Shown here: positions 1 to 6,814 of the stretch, in pieces
Layout of the letters: every line of letters starts with the position of its first letter
Position numbering within the stretch: the first letter of the stretch is position 1
Source of the DNA: Pelotomaculum sp. UBA5255
Lineage (GTDB): Bacteria > Bacillota > Desulfotomaculia > Desulfotomaculales > Pelotomaculaceae
Direction: 5' to 3'
Assembly: GCA_002408725.1 (NCBI GenBank)
Contig: DHTR01000017.1
Coordinates: 40,869-55,961 of the forward strand
DNA: 15,093 nucleotides
Position numbers and translations under genes: made by a program
Notes under the pieces: generated by a model
Database searches by the model: none
What the model was told of the DNA's origin: nothing
Seen by the model: only the letters and a program-made list of their open reading frames with translations

Positions 1-303
1 GGGGTTTGAATATTTTTTTCTTCGGGGAGGAATTAACCTGTTTTTGTCGAAAGCATACTCTAAAATTTTCTTTATTATATTAAAGTATTAATGTAAATAT
101 ATTCACCTGAAACAAGCTTCATGCAAAACGGATCTAAATTTCAGCCTTCGTAACCTGAGCTAACTCCGTTCTTAATAGCGTAATAAAATTACTTTGTTTG
201 CAGGTTTACGTTTATTTTCTCAAAAGTCACCAGGAGGCAGGCTCCAACTTGAGGGGTTTGCTTATTTTTTATCATATTTGCTGACATAAAAGGGGGAAAA
301 AAA
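1..303. other. AT-rich leader region upstream of the operon
   Basis: No convincing gene is seen here. The stretch is AT-rich and ends in the ribosome binding site AAAAGGGGG (288-296) of the first operon gene. A weak sigma-A-like promoter candidate is TTGAGG (249-254) with CATATT (273-278), 18 bases apart. A small stem can form from 224-227/247-250 and 233-236/242-245. Near the left edge, a GGGGAGGAATTAACC stretch is followed by the 11-mer GAAAGCATACT (49-59), which recurs before the solute-binding protein gene at 5467-5477. No regulator gene is visible in the window. Confidence 0.5.
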
Positions 304-1614
304 ATGTACATCCGGGTCTTTAACTTAAAAGACATGGCAAAAGCCGATTATGACAGGATTCTTAAAAGGAGTGAAATGGAAACTGACTCCATTTTAAGCG
401 ATGTCGGGAAGGTCATCGAGGATGTAAAAACACACGGCGATCACGCTCTGGTTGAGTACACCAGGCAGTTTGACCAGTTATCAATAGAGGTTGACCAAAT
501 CAGGGTTTCACGGGAAGAAATCAAAGCAGCTTACGAAAAAGTGGACAAGGAGACAATTGCTGCGATCCGGACGCTGGCCGGCAACGTCAAGCGGTTTCAC
601 GCGGCCCAGATGCCCAATAAGATGTGGTCCATGGAAGTTTCTCCCGGACTGGTTGCCGGACAAATCAATATTCCTCTGGCAAAGGTTGGGTGCTATGTTC
701 CCGGCGGCAGGGGCTGGTTTCCTTCCGCGGTAATGATGTCCGTTTTACCAGCTAAAGTAGCCGGAGTCCCCGAAGTTATTGTGTGTACGCCGGCCGCACC
801 GGACGGGGCCGTTCCTCCGGGCACTTTAATTGCCTGTGACGTGTGCGGGGCGGACGCTGTTTTCTGCGTCGGCGGAAGCCAGGCGGTAGCCGCTATGGCC
901 TACGGGACCCAAACGGTGCCCAAGGTTGATAAAATTGTAGGGCCCGGCAGCAAATGGGTGCTGGCCGCTTTTAAGCTGCTTTACGGCCAGGTTGAAATAG
1001 GTACCCATGCGGGTCCGGGCGAAGGTTTGATTATCGCAGATGAGTCTGCCGACCCGGAATTCGCCGCTGCGGATATCTGCATTCAGGCAGAGCATGGACT
1101 GGATTCGGCGGGGGTTCTGGTTACCCATGTGAAGGAACTGGCTTACGCGGTTCAGGCTAAAATCGGCAGGCATATTGAAAGGCTTAATGACTACCGCAAG
1201 GAATTTGTCGTGGAATCGTTGAAAAAATACGGAGCGATAATTATTACCGAATCGCTGGAAGAATCGATTTCATTTGCCAACGCCTACGCCGTCGAGCACC
1301 TTGAGATTATGACCAGGGAACCCTTGCAGGATATGCAGAAGATCGAAAATGCAGGAGGGATTTATCTAGGGCACTATACGCCCCTTAGCACCGGTTGCTT
1401 CGGTTCGGGACCTAACCACGTTTTACCGACCGGGCGCAGGGCGATGGTTTCCGGCGGGTTAAAGACGGCGGACTTTTACAAGGCCGTTACCTTCGAGTAT
1501 TTTTCCAAAGAGGGGCTGTCCAACCTTCGAGATGCCATGGTTAAACTCGCTGACTACGAAGGTTTTCCTGCACACGGCAATGCAATCCTGGAGCGTTTCG
1601 CTAAAGACCGATAA
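304..1614 (+). CDS. Histidinol dehydrogenase-family NAD-dependent alcohol dehydrogenase (divergent paralogue)
   Basis: This 436-residue protein has the full length and fold signature of the HisD family, which oxidises an alcohol in two NAD-dependent steps to a carboxylate using one zinc. Seen: the AGPGE loop at 236-240; QAEH at 261-264, giving the zinc ligands Q261 and H264; the catalytic pair E331-H332 in VEHLE; GPNHVLPT at 369-376; and E419 with H424 in EGFPAH. Three positions differ from true histidinol dehydrogenases: Gly239 replaces the substrate-contacting Ser of AGPSE, Ser216 replaces Asn in GPGN, and Cys365 stands where the zinc-binding Asp of the GDY motif belongs. It heads an operon with an MDR dehydrogenase 20 bases downstream and a CUT2-type importer, with no other his gene in view. 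I infer a catabolic oxidation of an imported alcohol. The related sulfopropanediol 3-dehydrogenase HpsN is a possible analogue, but the substrate is not shown. ATG 304 follows AAAAGGGGG at good spacing. Confidence 0.85.
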   Translation: MYIRVFNLKDMAKADYDRILKRSEMETDSILSDVGKVIEDVKTHGDHALVEYTRQFDQLSIEVDQIRVSREEIKAAYEKVDKETIAAIRTLAGNVKRFHAAQMPNKMWSMEVSPGLVAGQINIPLAKVGCYVPGGRGWFPSAVMMSVLPAKVAGVPEVIVCTPAAPDGAVPPGTLIACDVCGADAVFCVGGSQAVAAMAYGTQTVPKVDKIVGPGSKWVLAAFKLLYGQVEIGTHAGPGEGLIIADESADPEFAAADICIQAEHGLDSAGVLVTHVKELAYAVQAKIGRHIERLNDYRKEFVVESLKKYGAIIITESLEESISFANAYAVEHLEIMTREPLQDMQKIENAGGIYLGHYTPLSTGCFGSGPNHVLPTGRRAMVSGGLKTADFYKAVTFEYFSKEGLSNLRDAMVKLADYEGFPAHGNAILERFAKDR

Positions 1615-1634
1615 GGAAGGCAGGAGAATAATTC

Positions 1635-2639
1635 ATGTTAGCTGCCCGTTATTACGGGATCAAGGATATTCGAATTGAAAAGCTCCCAAAGCCCACCTGC
1701 AACAGCAAAGAGGTATTAATAAAGGTTGCCTATGCAGGGATCTGCGGTTCAGACCTGCATATTTACAGAAAAGGTATGTTTGTTTCCTCTGTACCGGAAA
1801 TAATGGGACATGAGTTCTCCGGTGTAGTAGAGGAGGTTGGCGCGGGTGTCACGGGTCTGCAGCCCGGCGACCACGTGGTGGGCGACCCCCGCGTTTCTTG
1901 CGGCGATTGCCGGTGGTGCCGGCAGGAAAAGGTGAACCTGTGCCCGGATCTGGGCTTTATCGGAGAAGTTTGTCCGGGTTGTTTCGCGGAGTATCTTGTG
2001 TTGAATGAGGAACGCCTGTTGAAGGTGCCTCCTGGTGTTGAGCTGTTCAAGGCGGCTCTCGTAGAGCCCCTGGCGGTGGCCCTCCACGCCGTTGGCAAGG
2101 CAAACCTGTCCCCACTAGAAGCCCTGGGCATCATCGGGGCCGGGCCGGTGGGTCTGCTTACGCTTCTAGTTGCAAGGCCTTTCGTTAAGCAAATCCTGGT
2201 GATTGACCGGGTTCCGGCCAGGTTTGAGCTGGCGCGCAGGCTCGGGGCTGACAGGGTCATCCAAATGCTGCCGAAGAACCCTTCCGAACAGGTAGATGTG
2301 GTCGTAGAGGCGGCCGGGACGGGAGCGACCTTAAGGGGTGCCTTAAAGTGGCTGAAACCGGGAGGAAGGCTTGTAATGGCGGGCTTATACGAAGGGAGTG
2401 TTCCAGTCGAGCCCAATGATATTCTTGAGAAAGAATTAAAAATTGACGGTACAAATGCTTATGAAAGGCTGGATTTAGAAAAGGCCATTTCCTTAATAGC
2501 ATCCGGACAGGTGGACGTCAGGCCGCTGATTTCCCATATTTTAACTCTGGAGTCTGCCGCCGAGGGATTTTTGATGCTAACATCTCCGGACATCGATGTT
2601 GTAAAAATCCTTTTGGCTCCGGCTCCTGCCGTAGATTAA
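1635..2639 (+). CDS. Zinc-dependent MDR alcohol/polyol dehydrogenase
   Basis: A 334-residue medium-chain dehydrogenase of the sorbitol/threonine/butanediol dehydrogenase type, expected to oxidise a secondary alcohol in the cytoplasm with NAD(P). The catalytic zinc set is visible: C37 in GICGSD, H59-E60 in MGHEF, and E144 in LVEPLA. The structural zinc site has four cysteines, C89, C92, C95 and C103. The Rossmann motif GAGPVG lies at 168-173, and an acidic D191 at the end of the second strand suggests NAD rather than NADP. Length is slightly under the family's usual 340-350 but nothing is missing. The gene starts 20 bases after the HisD-like gene, behind AGGAG at 1622-1626, so the two are almost certainly co-translated and may act on the same substrate or on its two stereoisomers or positions. 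The sequence alone does not identify the substrate. Confidence 0.88.
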   Translation: MLAARYYGIKDIRIEKLPKPTCNSKEVLIKVAYAGICGSDLHIYRKGMFVSSVPEIMGHEFSGVVEEVGAGVTGLQPGDHVVGDPRVSCGDCRWCRQEKVNLCPDLGFIGEVCPGCFAEYLVLNEERLLKVPPGVELFKAALVEPLAVALHAVGKANLSPLEALGIIGAGPVGLLTLLVARPFVKQILVIDRVPARFELARRLGADRVIQMLPKNPSEQVDVVVEAAGTGATLRGALKWLKPGGRLVMAGLYEGSVPVEPNDILEKELKIDGTNAYERLDLEKAISLIASGQVDVRPLISHILTLESAAEGFLMLTSPDIDVVKILLAPAPAVD

Positions 2640-2675
2640 AAACGGATAAATATTAGCAGCTAAAATCTTGAATTA

Positions 2676-2681
2676 AGAAGG
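2676..2681 (+). promoter_or_regulatory. Ribosome binding site that selects the ATPase start
   Basis: AGAAGG lies 2 bases before ATG 2684 but 8 bases before the in-frame ATG 2690. Normal spacing favours 2690, which shortens the protein by two residues. Confidence 0.65.
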
Positions 2682-2689
2682 TAATGATT

Positions 2690-4279
2690 ATGAGCGAACC
2701 GAAATCTGCTGGAATTATGGACGTTACAACAGGGTCTGTACTCCGGCTTCACAATATATCTAAAATCTATCCCGGCACGGTGGCTCTTCATAAAGTTAAT
2801 TTAGATGTTAAGAAAGGAGAAGTCCACGGGATAATCGGGAAAAACGGAGCCGGTAAGTCAACCCTGATGGGGATCATCGCGGGAATTATTGCGCCGACCG
2901 AAGGTGAGATCTTTGTAGGAGGCAAGAAATTTGAAACTTTAACCAGAATCGCCTCAAAAAAAGAGAAAATATCAATTGTTCCCCAGGACCCACAGGTAAT
3001 CCTGGATTTTACGGTAGCTGAAAATTTGTTTGTGGCTGATTACGTGTGCAAAAATAAGTTCTTAAATTGGAAGGAACTGTACTTAAGGGCAGAAGAAATC
3101 ATTCATAAAAATAAGCTTCATTTTAATGTCCGGGCTAAAGCCGCAGATTTATCCATAAGTGAGCGGCAGCTTTTACTGGTCCTCAAAGCCTGTTACGTGG
3201 AGGAGTCCAGCATCATCATCCTGGATGAGGCCTCGGCATCCCTCTCTCAGGAAGATGAAAAAACCCTGTACAGGATTATTGAAGAAAGAAAGAAGCAGGG
3301 GAGTACCATTTTGTTTATATCCCACCGGACAGATGAGTTGCTCAGGGTGTGTGACCGGGTCACGGTTCTGCGTGATGGAAAGTCGGTTACAACTAAGAAA
3401 TGTACCGATCTAAATAAAGAGAAGCTCTCCTCCTTAATTGTGGGGGAAGACTTGCAATTAAAAACTATCCCTCAAGGACGCTTTCAATCCAGGGAAGGCC
3501 GGACGGACCGGCTGGTGCTGTCCGTTGAAAACCTGACCAGGCTTGGCGTCTATCAGCACATAACCTTTGACCTCCATAAAGGGGAGATTTTAGGCCTGGC
3601 AGGACTCAGGGGAAGCGGCCGGACCGAACTGCTGAAAGGCATCGCGGGAATTGAGCCGGTCGAAGACGGGGTGATCAGGGTCGAAAATACAAGCCGGCGC
3701 TTTACAGCACCCTCCCAGGCTCTTCGTAGCGGGATTGTATATTTGCCGGAGGACAGGGAGAAAGAGGGTATCATCAGCATTCTCAGTGTAAGGGAGAATT
3801 TGGTTTTAAACTCTTTGAAAAAGTTGAGCAAGTCCTGTCTGATTATGAAAAAAAGAGAAAAAGAGTTTGTTGCATCAATCATTGATCTGTTAGGAATAAA
3901 AACAGCTTCTCCTGAACAGGAAGTCAGCCATCTAAGTGGCGGCAATAAGCAAAAGGTTGTTGTTGGTAAGATCGCGGCTACCAAACCTAAAATCTTACTC
4001 CTGGATGAGCCGACTAAGGGTGTGGATATTTCAACCAGGGAGAGCATTTTGATGATAATCAAGGAAAAGTTAAGTGAAACAGCGGGAATTATCATGACAT
4101 CCCCCGGACTTGAAGATTTAGTCCAGATCTGTGACCGCATTTTAATCCTTTACAGAGGGGAGATCATTGATGAATTTATTAGAGAAGACTTTCGTGAGAG
4201 CGACCTGTTTTTCGCTGTGCAGGGGACTAAAAGGCCGGAAAACAAAAACCGGGCTTTAAAAACGGGTGCGTTTTGTTGA
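2690..4279 (+). CDS. RbsA-type tandem ATPase of a CUT2-like ABC importer
   Basis: A 529-residue cytoplasmic protein with two ABC ATPase domains in one chain, as in RbsA, MglA and LsrA; it would power import through the permease encoded next. Domain 1 has Walker A GKNGAGKST (50-58), a degenerate signature LSISE (154-158), Walker B IIILDE (175-180) followed by ASASL where DEPTAAL is usual, and H212. Domain 2 has the degenerate Walker A typical of this subfamily, GLRGSGRTE with Arg for Lys (305-313), an intact signature LSGGN (415-419), Walker B LLLDEPTKG (436-444), and no switch histidine (TSPGLED). This asymmetry is normal for the family and implies one competent composite site. The gap to the previous gene is 50 bases and to the permease 73 bases. 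Sugar, polyol, AI-2 or nucleoside-like substrates are all possible for this ATPase type. Confidence 0.9.
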   Translation: MSEPKSAGIMDVTTGSVLRLHNISKIYPGTVALHKVNLDVKKGEVHGIIGKNGAGKSTLMGIIAGIIAPTEGEIFVGGKKFETLTRIASKKEKISIVPQDPQVILDFTVAENLFVADYVCKNKFLNWKELYLRAEEIIHKNKLHFNVRAKAADLSISERQLLLVLKACYVEESSIIILDEASASLSQEDEKTLYRIIEERKKQGSTILFISHRTDELLRVCDRVTVLRDGKSVTTKKCTDLNKEKLSSLIVGEDLQLKTIPQGRFQSREGRTDRLVLSVENLTRLGVYQHITFDLHKGEILGLAGLRGSGRTELLKGIAGIEPVEDGVIRVENTSRRFTAPSQALRSGIVYLPEDREKEGIISILSVRENLVLNSLKKLSKSCLIMKKREKEFVASIIDLLGIKTASPEQEVSHLSGGNKQKVVVGKIAATKPKILLLDEPTKGVDISTRESILMIIKEKLSETAGIIMTSPGLEDLVQICDRILILYRGEIIDEFIREDFRESDLFFAVQGTKRPENKNRALKTGAFC

Positions 4280-4352
4280 TAACAACAAGCAAAAGCAGCC
4301 ATGGTAAAGAATATTTGCTTCATTCCAAAATATGTGTTAAGGAGTACCGGTA

Positions 4353-5387
4353 ATGCGTAATCAACTACGAGTACAGTTGTTTTTATTGGATAACTTAATA
4401 TGGGTTATTTTACTTGTATTTTTCCTGTTAAACACCCTCGTTACCCCAAGGTTTGCAACCTACGATAACCTCGTTAATATCTTTTATCACAGTGCCATCA
4501 TGAGCATGTTGGTTCTTGCCCAGGGACTGATTATGATCATCGGGCACCTCGATCTCTCCATTGAATCCACTCTTGCTTTTGCTCCGGGAATTGCCATGCT
4601 TCTTGCGAATAAGTGGATACCGGTCGGGATTGACCCCGTGACCTGTATCGCCTTAACCCTGGCTGTAGGGGCTCTGGTTGGTCTTTTCAACGGTTATTGC
4701 ATTACCAAAATCGGAGTTAACCCTTTTTTACAGTCTCTCTCCATGCTGATCATGCTGCGCGGCATTGTGCTTTTTTTAGTGCCTTTCTCTATTTTCCCCC
4801 TGGACAAGGTTTATGTTTACGCCGGTCAGGCCAGGATGGTTGGGAATATTCCGGTAGCTATACCTATCGTGCTGGTTATTTTTATCATCTTTCATTTAAT
4901 CCTGCAGTACACGCCCTTTGGAAGGCACTTTGTGGCCACAGGAGGGAATCCCCGGGCGAGTTTCATATCCGGGATCAACACCAACCGGGTGATTATGTAC
5001 GCATTTGTAATCAGCGGTCTGCTGGCGGCCGTTGCAGGGCTTTTAGCGGCCGGGAGGCAGGGCTCGGTTTCAAATTCCATGGGTGAGGGAATGGTTTTGC
5101 TGTCCTTTGCCGGCGCCATTTTGGGCGGGGCCAGCCTGGAAGGCGGGAAAGGAACACCCCTGGGCATGTTGGGCGGCGCCCTGCTTCTAGGCATGATTTC
5201 AAACTCATTAAATCTGCTGGGAGTGGGTGTTAACCTCGTTTACGCAACACAGGGAGCGCTTATCTTTGTGGCAATCGTAATTGACAGGCTCAGGGTCAAA
5301 TTCCGCGGTCACCTGCTGCACCAGGAACAAATCCAAAAAATCCTACACCGGGAAAACCAGGATCCAAACCTTTCGACTGTCGGTTAA
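4353..5387 (+). CDS. RbsC-type permease of the ABC importer
   Basis: A 344-residue polytopic membrane protein of the branched-chain/ribose permease family (BPD_transp_2), with roughly eight to ten hydrophobic helices. The C-terminal half has the diagnostic glycine-rich block: LLAAVAGLLAAGRQGS, then GAILGGASLEGGKGT, then LGMISNSLNLLGV, closely resembling the matching region of RbsC. Only one permease gene is present, so it probably works as a homodimer with the tandem ATPase and the lipoprotein encoded downstream. The start is ATG 4353, 8 bases after AAGGAG (4339-4344). The C-terminal tail after the last helix is basic and polar, about 40 residues, and likely cytoplasmic. The substrate cannot be read from the sequence. 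Confidence 0.9.
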   Translation: MRNQLRVQLFLLDNLIWVILLVFFLLNTLVTPRFATYDNLVNIFYHSAIMSMLVLAQGLIMIIGHLDLSIESTLAFAPGIAMLLANKWIPVGIDPVTCIALTLAVGALVGLFNGYCITKIGVNPFLQSLSMLIMLRGIVLFLVPFSIFPLDKVYVYAGQARMVGNIPVAIPIVLVIFIIFHLILQYTPFGRHFVATGGNPRASFISGINTNRVIMYAFVISGLLAAVAGLLAAGRQGSVSNSMGEGMVLLSFAGAILGGASLEGGKGTPLGMLGGALLLGMISNSLNLLGVGVNLVYATQGALIFVAIVIDRLRVKFRGHLLHQEQIQKILHRENQDPNLSTVG

Positions 5388-5517
5388 TAGCTACGGGGAG
5401 TACCTGAAGCTTTAATGCGTCTAAAGATGATTTTAACTCGGGGGGTGTTAAAGGAAAACGGAAGGGGAAAGCATACTTAAAAAATATTCAAGGGAAACCA
5501 TTAAAGGAGGTAAAAAA

Positions 5518-6642
5518 GTGAGCTTAAAATGGGTTAAGAGCCTGATCATCATGTGCATAATCGCTGCCCTGGCGGTGGGCTGCACGTCGCAAACAGATAA
5601 AAAATCCGGTGATCCCGGCACAGCGGACAAAGCAGACAAGCAGTATGTTTTTGGGATGATTGTGAAAGAACCAACGGCTCCTTTTGTTCAGGCTTTTGTT
5701 AACGGAGCTGAGCAAAAGGGCAAGGAACTGGGAGTTAAGGTTGAGATCAAGGATGGACAGGCAGATTCTTTGAAGATTATGGAATTGATGGATAATTTCA
5801 TTGTTCAAAAAGTAGACGGGTTTATTATGGCCGGGGCTGTTGACTTGAAAGCAATCGTGCCGGGCGTCAAGAAATTAAACGAGGCGGGTATCCCCGTCAT
5901 CGCTCTTGATACATCCCCGGAAGGCGGTAAAGTTGACCTGTTCATTTCCTTTGATATCGAGGAGTCCAGCAAAAAAGCTGCGGAAGCGTTCGTTAAAGGG
6001 ATTAAAGACAGGAATAATGGCGAAGTTCCCAAGGGCGTTGTACTTGAGATAACCGGATCCGTGGAAGACATGTTTGCCCAGTCCTGCACCAAGGGGTTCC
6101 AGTCTGTAATTAGCCAGTATCCACAGTTGACGGTGGTGCAGGGAGAAGGAAAGTGGAACAATGATGATTCCCACAAGAGGGCCAGCGATTTATTGACCCG
6201 TTACGGAGAAGAAGTAAAGGGGATTTACGTGCATACGCCTGATATTATGGGCCCGGGAGTCGTCACCGCCATTGAGGCAGCGGGGCTCAAGCCAAAGGAC
6301 TACGGGATCACGGGAATCTGCATGGGGCCGGAAGGGCTGGAGCTGATCAACGAAGGCAAGGTCCTGGCCATTGTCGGGCAGCCCGCGCTAGATTCAGCTG
6401 AACTGGCGGTACAATATCTGTATGATCTCAAAACAGGGAAGGGCCTTCCCAAGATTGGTGATACCATCGAGAAAGAAAATGCATTGTGGTCCCCGGCCAG
6501 GGTAATCAAAAACCCATGGGCGGATGAAGGCGCATTTATGGTCCTGCAAGGGCCGCTGGTTCCGACTGAAGTAAAATCCGATAACCCCCTGCTCTGGGAA
6601 AACAAGTTGAGCAGCCTCTGGAAGCAGGAACAGAAAAAATAA
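5518..6642 (+). CDS. Sugar-type solute-binding lipoprotein of the ABC importer
   Basis: A 374-residue type-1 periplasmic-binding-fold protein (RbsB-like, Peripla_BP_4), longer than RbsB at about 300 residues. The signal peptide is short, with a basic start, a hydrophobic core and an ALAVGC lipobox, so Cys22 should be lipidated and anchor it outside the membrane. A Ser/Asp/Lys-rich linker follows to about residue 40. Family patterns include an APFVQAF segment in the first strand-helix region, GIPVIALDTSPEGG at the hinge-proximal ligand loop, and a C-terminal GPEGLELINEGKVLAIVGQ block like the closing lobe of RbsB. The start is GTG 5518, 7 bases after AAAGGAGG (5503-5510), the strongest ribosome binding site in the operon, as expected for a protein needed in excess over its transporter. 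It is the last gene before the terminator. The ligand is unknown. Confidence 0.9.
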   Translation: MSLKWVKSLIIMCIIAALAVGCTSQTDKKSGDPGTADKADKQYVFGMIVKEPTAPFVQAFVNGAEQKGKELGVKVEIKDGQADSLKIMELMDNFIVQKVDGFIMAGAVDLKAIVPGVKKLNEAGIPVIALDTSPEGGKVDLFISFDIEESSKKAAEAFVKGIKDRNNGEVPKGVVLEITGSVEDMFAQSCTKGFQSVISQYPQLTVVQGEGKWNNDDSHKRASDLLTRYGEEVKGIYVHTPDIMGPGVVTAIEAAGLKPKDYGITGICMGPEGLELINEGKVLAIVGQPALDSAELAVQYLYDLKTGKGLPKIGDTIEKENALWSPARVIKNPWADEGAFMVLQGPLVPTEVKSDNPLLWENKLSSLWKQEQKK

Positions 6643-6671
6643 AACACCAGTTACCCGTTTAGGTTGACAGT

Positions 6672-6712
6672 AATGGGCCTGTACCGGTTTGACCGGCACG
6701 GGCCATTCTTTT
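6672..6712 (+). terminator. Rho-independent terminator of the importer operon
   Basis: An imperfect GC-rich hairpin with outer arms AATGG/CCATT, inner arms CCGG/CCGG and loop TTTGA, followed by TCTTTTA. It lies 30 bases after the lipoprotein stop codon. Confidence 0.8.
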
Positions 6713-6746
6713 AGTAGCCATGGATGTAATTGAAACAAATAATTTA

Positions 6747-6775
6747 TTTAATAATACTCTGTTTTCACCTATAAT
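6747..6775 (+). promoter_or_regulatory. Candidate sigma-A promoter of the MFS gene
   Basis: A perfect -10 TATAAT (6770-6775) lies 17 bases after a weak -35 TTTAAT (6747-6752) in AT-rich DNA, between the operon terminator and the MFS start. A second possible pair is TTGAAA (6730-6735) with TAATAC (6752-6757). Confidence 0.45.
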
Positions 6776-6803
6776 AATAAATATCATCTATGAATGCTGC
6801 GAA

Positions 6804-6810
6804 CGGAGGT
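6804..6810 (+). promoter_or_regulatory. Ribosome binding site that selects the MFS start
   Basis: CGGAGGT ends 4 bases before ATG 6815. The upstream in-frame ATG 6794 has no such site and would place this motif inside the gene, so 6815 is preferred. Confidence 0.7.
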
Positions 6811-6814
6811 TATC

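Noticed and set aside
1..303. Catabolite-response element or known riboswitch upstream of the operon
   Set aside because: The closest cre-like stretch (TGCAAAACGG near 122) has wrong spacing, and I could not assemble any known riboswitch core.
304..1614. Histidine biosynthesis hisD
   Set aside because: The family match is clear, but substrate and zinc residues differ and the neighbours are an MDR dehydrogenase and a sugar-type importer, with no other his gene.
1763..2416. 217-codon open frame on the minus strand inside the alcohol dehydrogenase gene
   Set aside because: It is antisense to a gene with complete zinc and NAD motifs; its Ser/Pro/Thr/Arg-rich translation is typical of a shadow frame.
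3553..4140. 195-codon open frame on the minus strand inside the ATPase gene
   Set aside because: Antisense to the second ABC domain with intact LSGGN and Walker B motifs; it has no motif of its own.
6664..6669. Perfect TTGACA before the operon terminator
   Set aside because: No -10 box lies at 16-18 bases; that position is inside the terminator hairpin.
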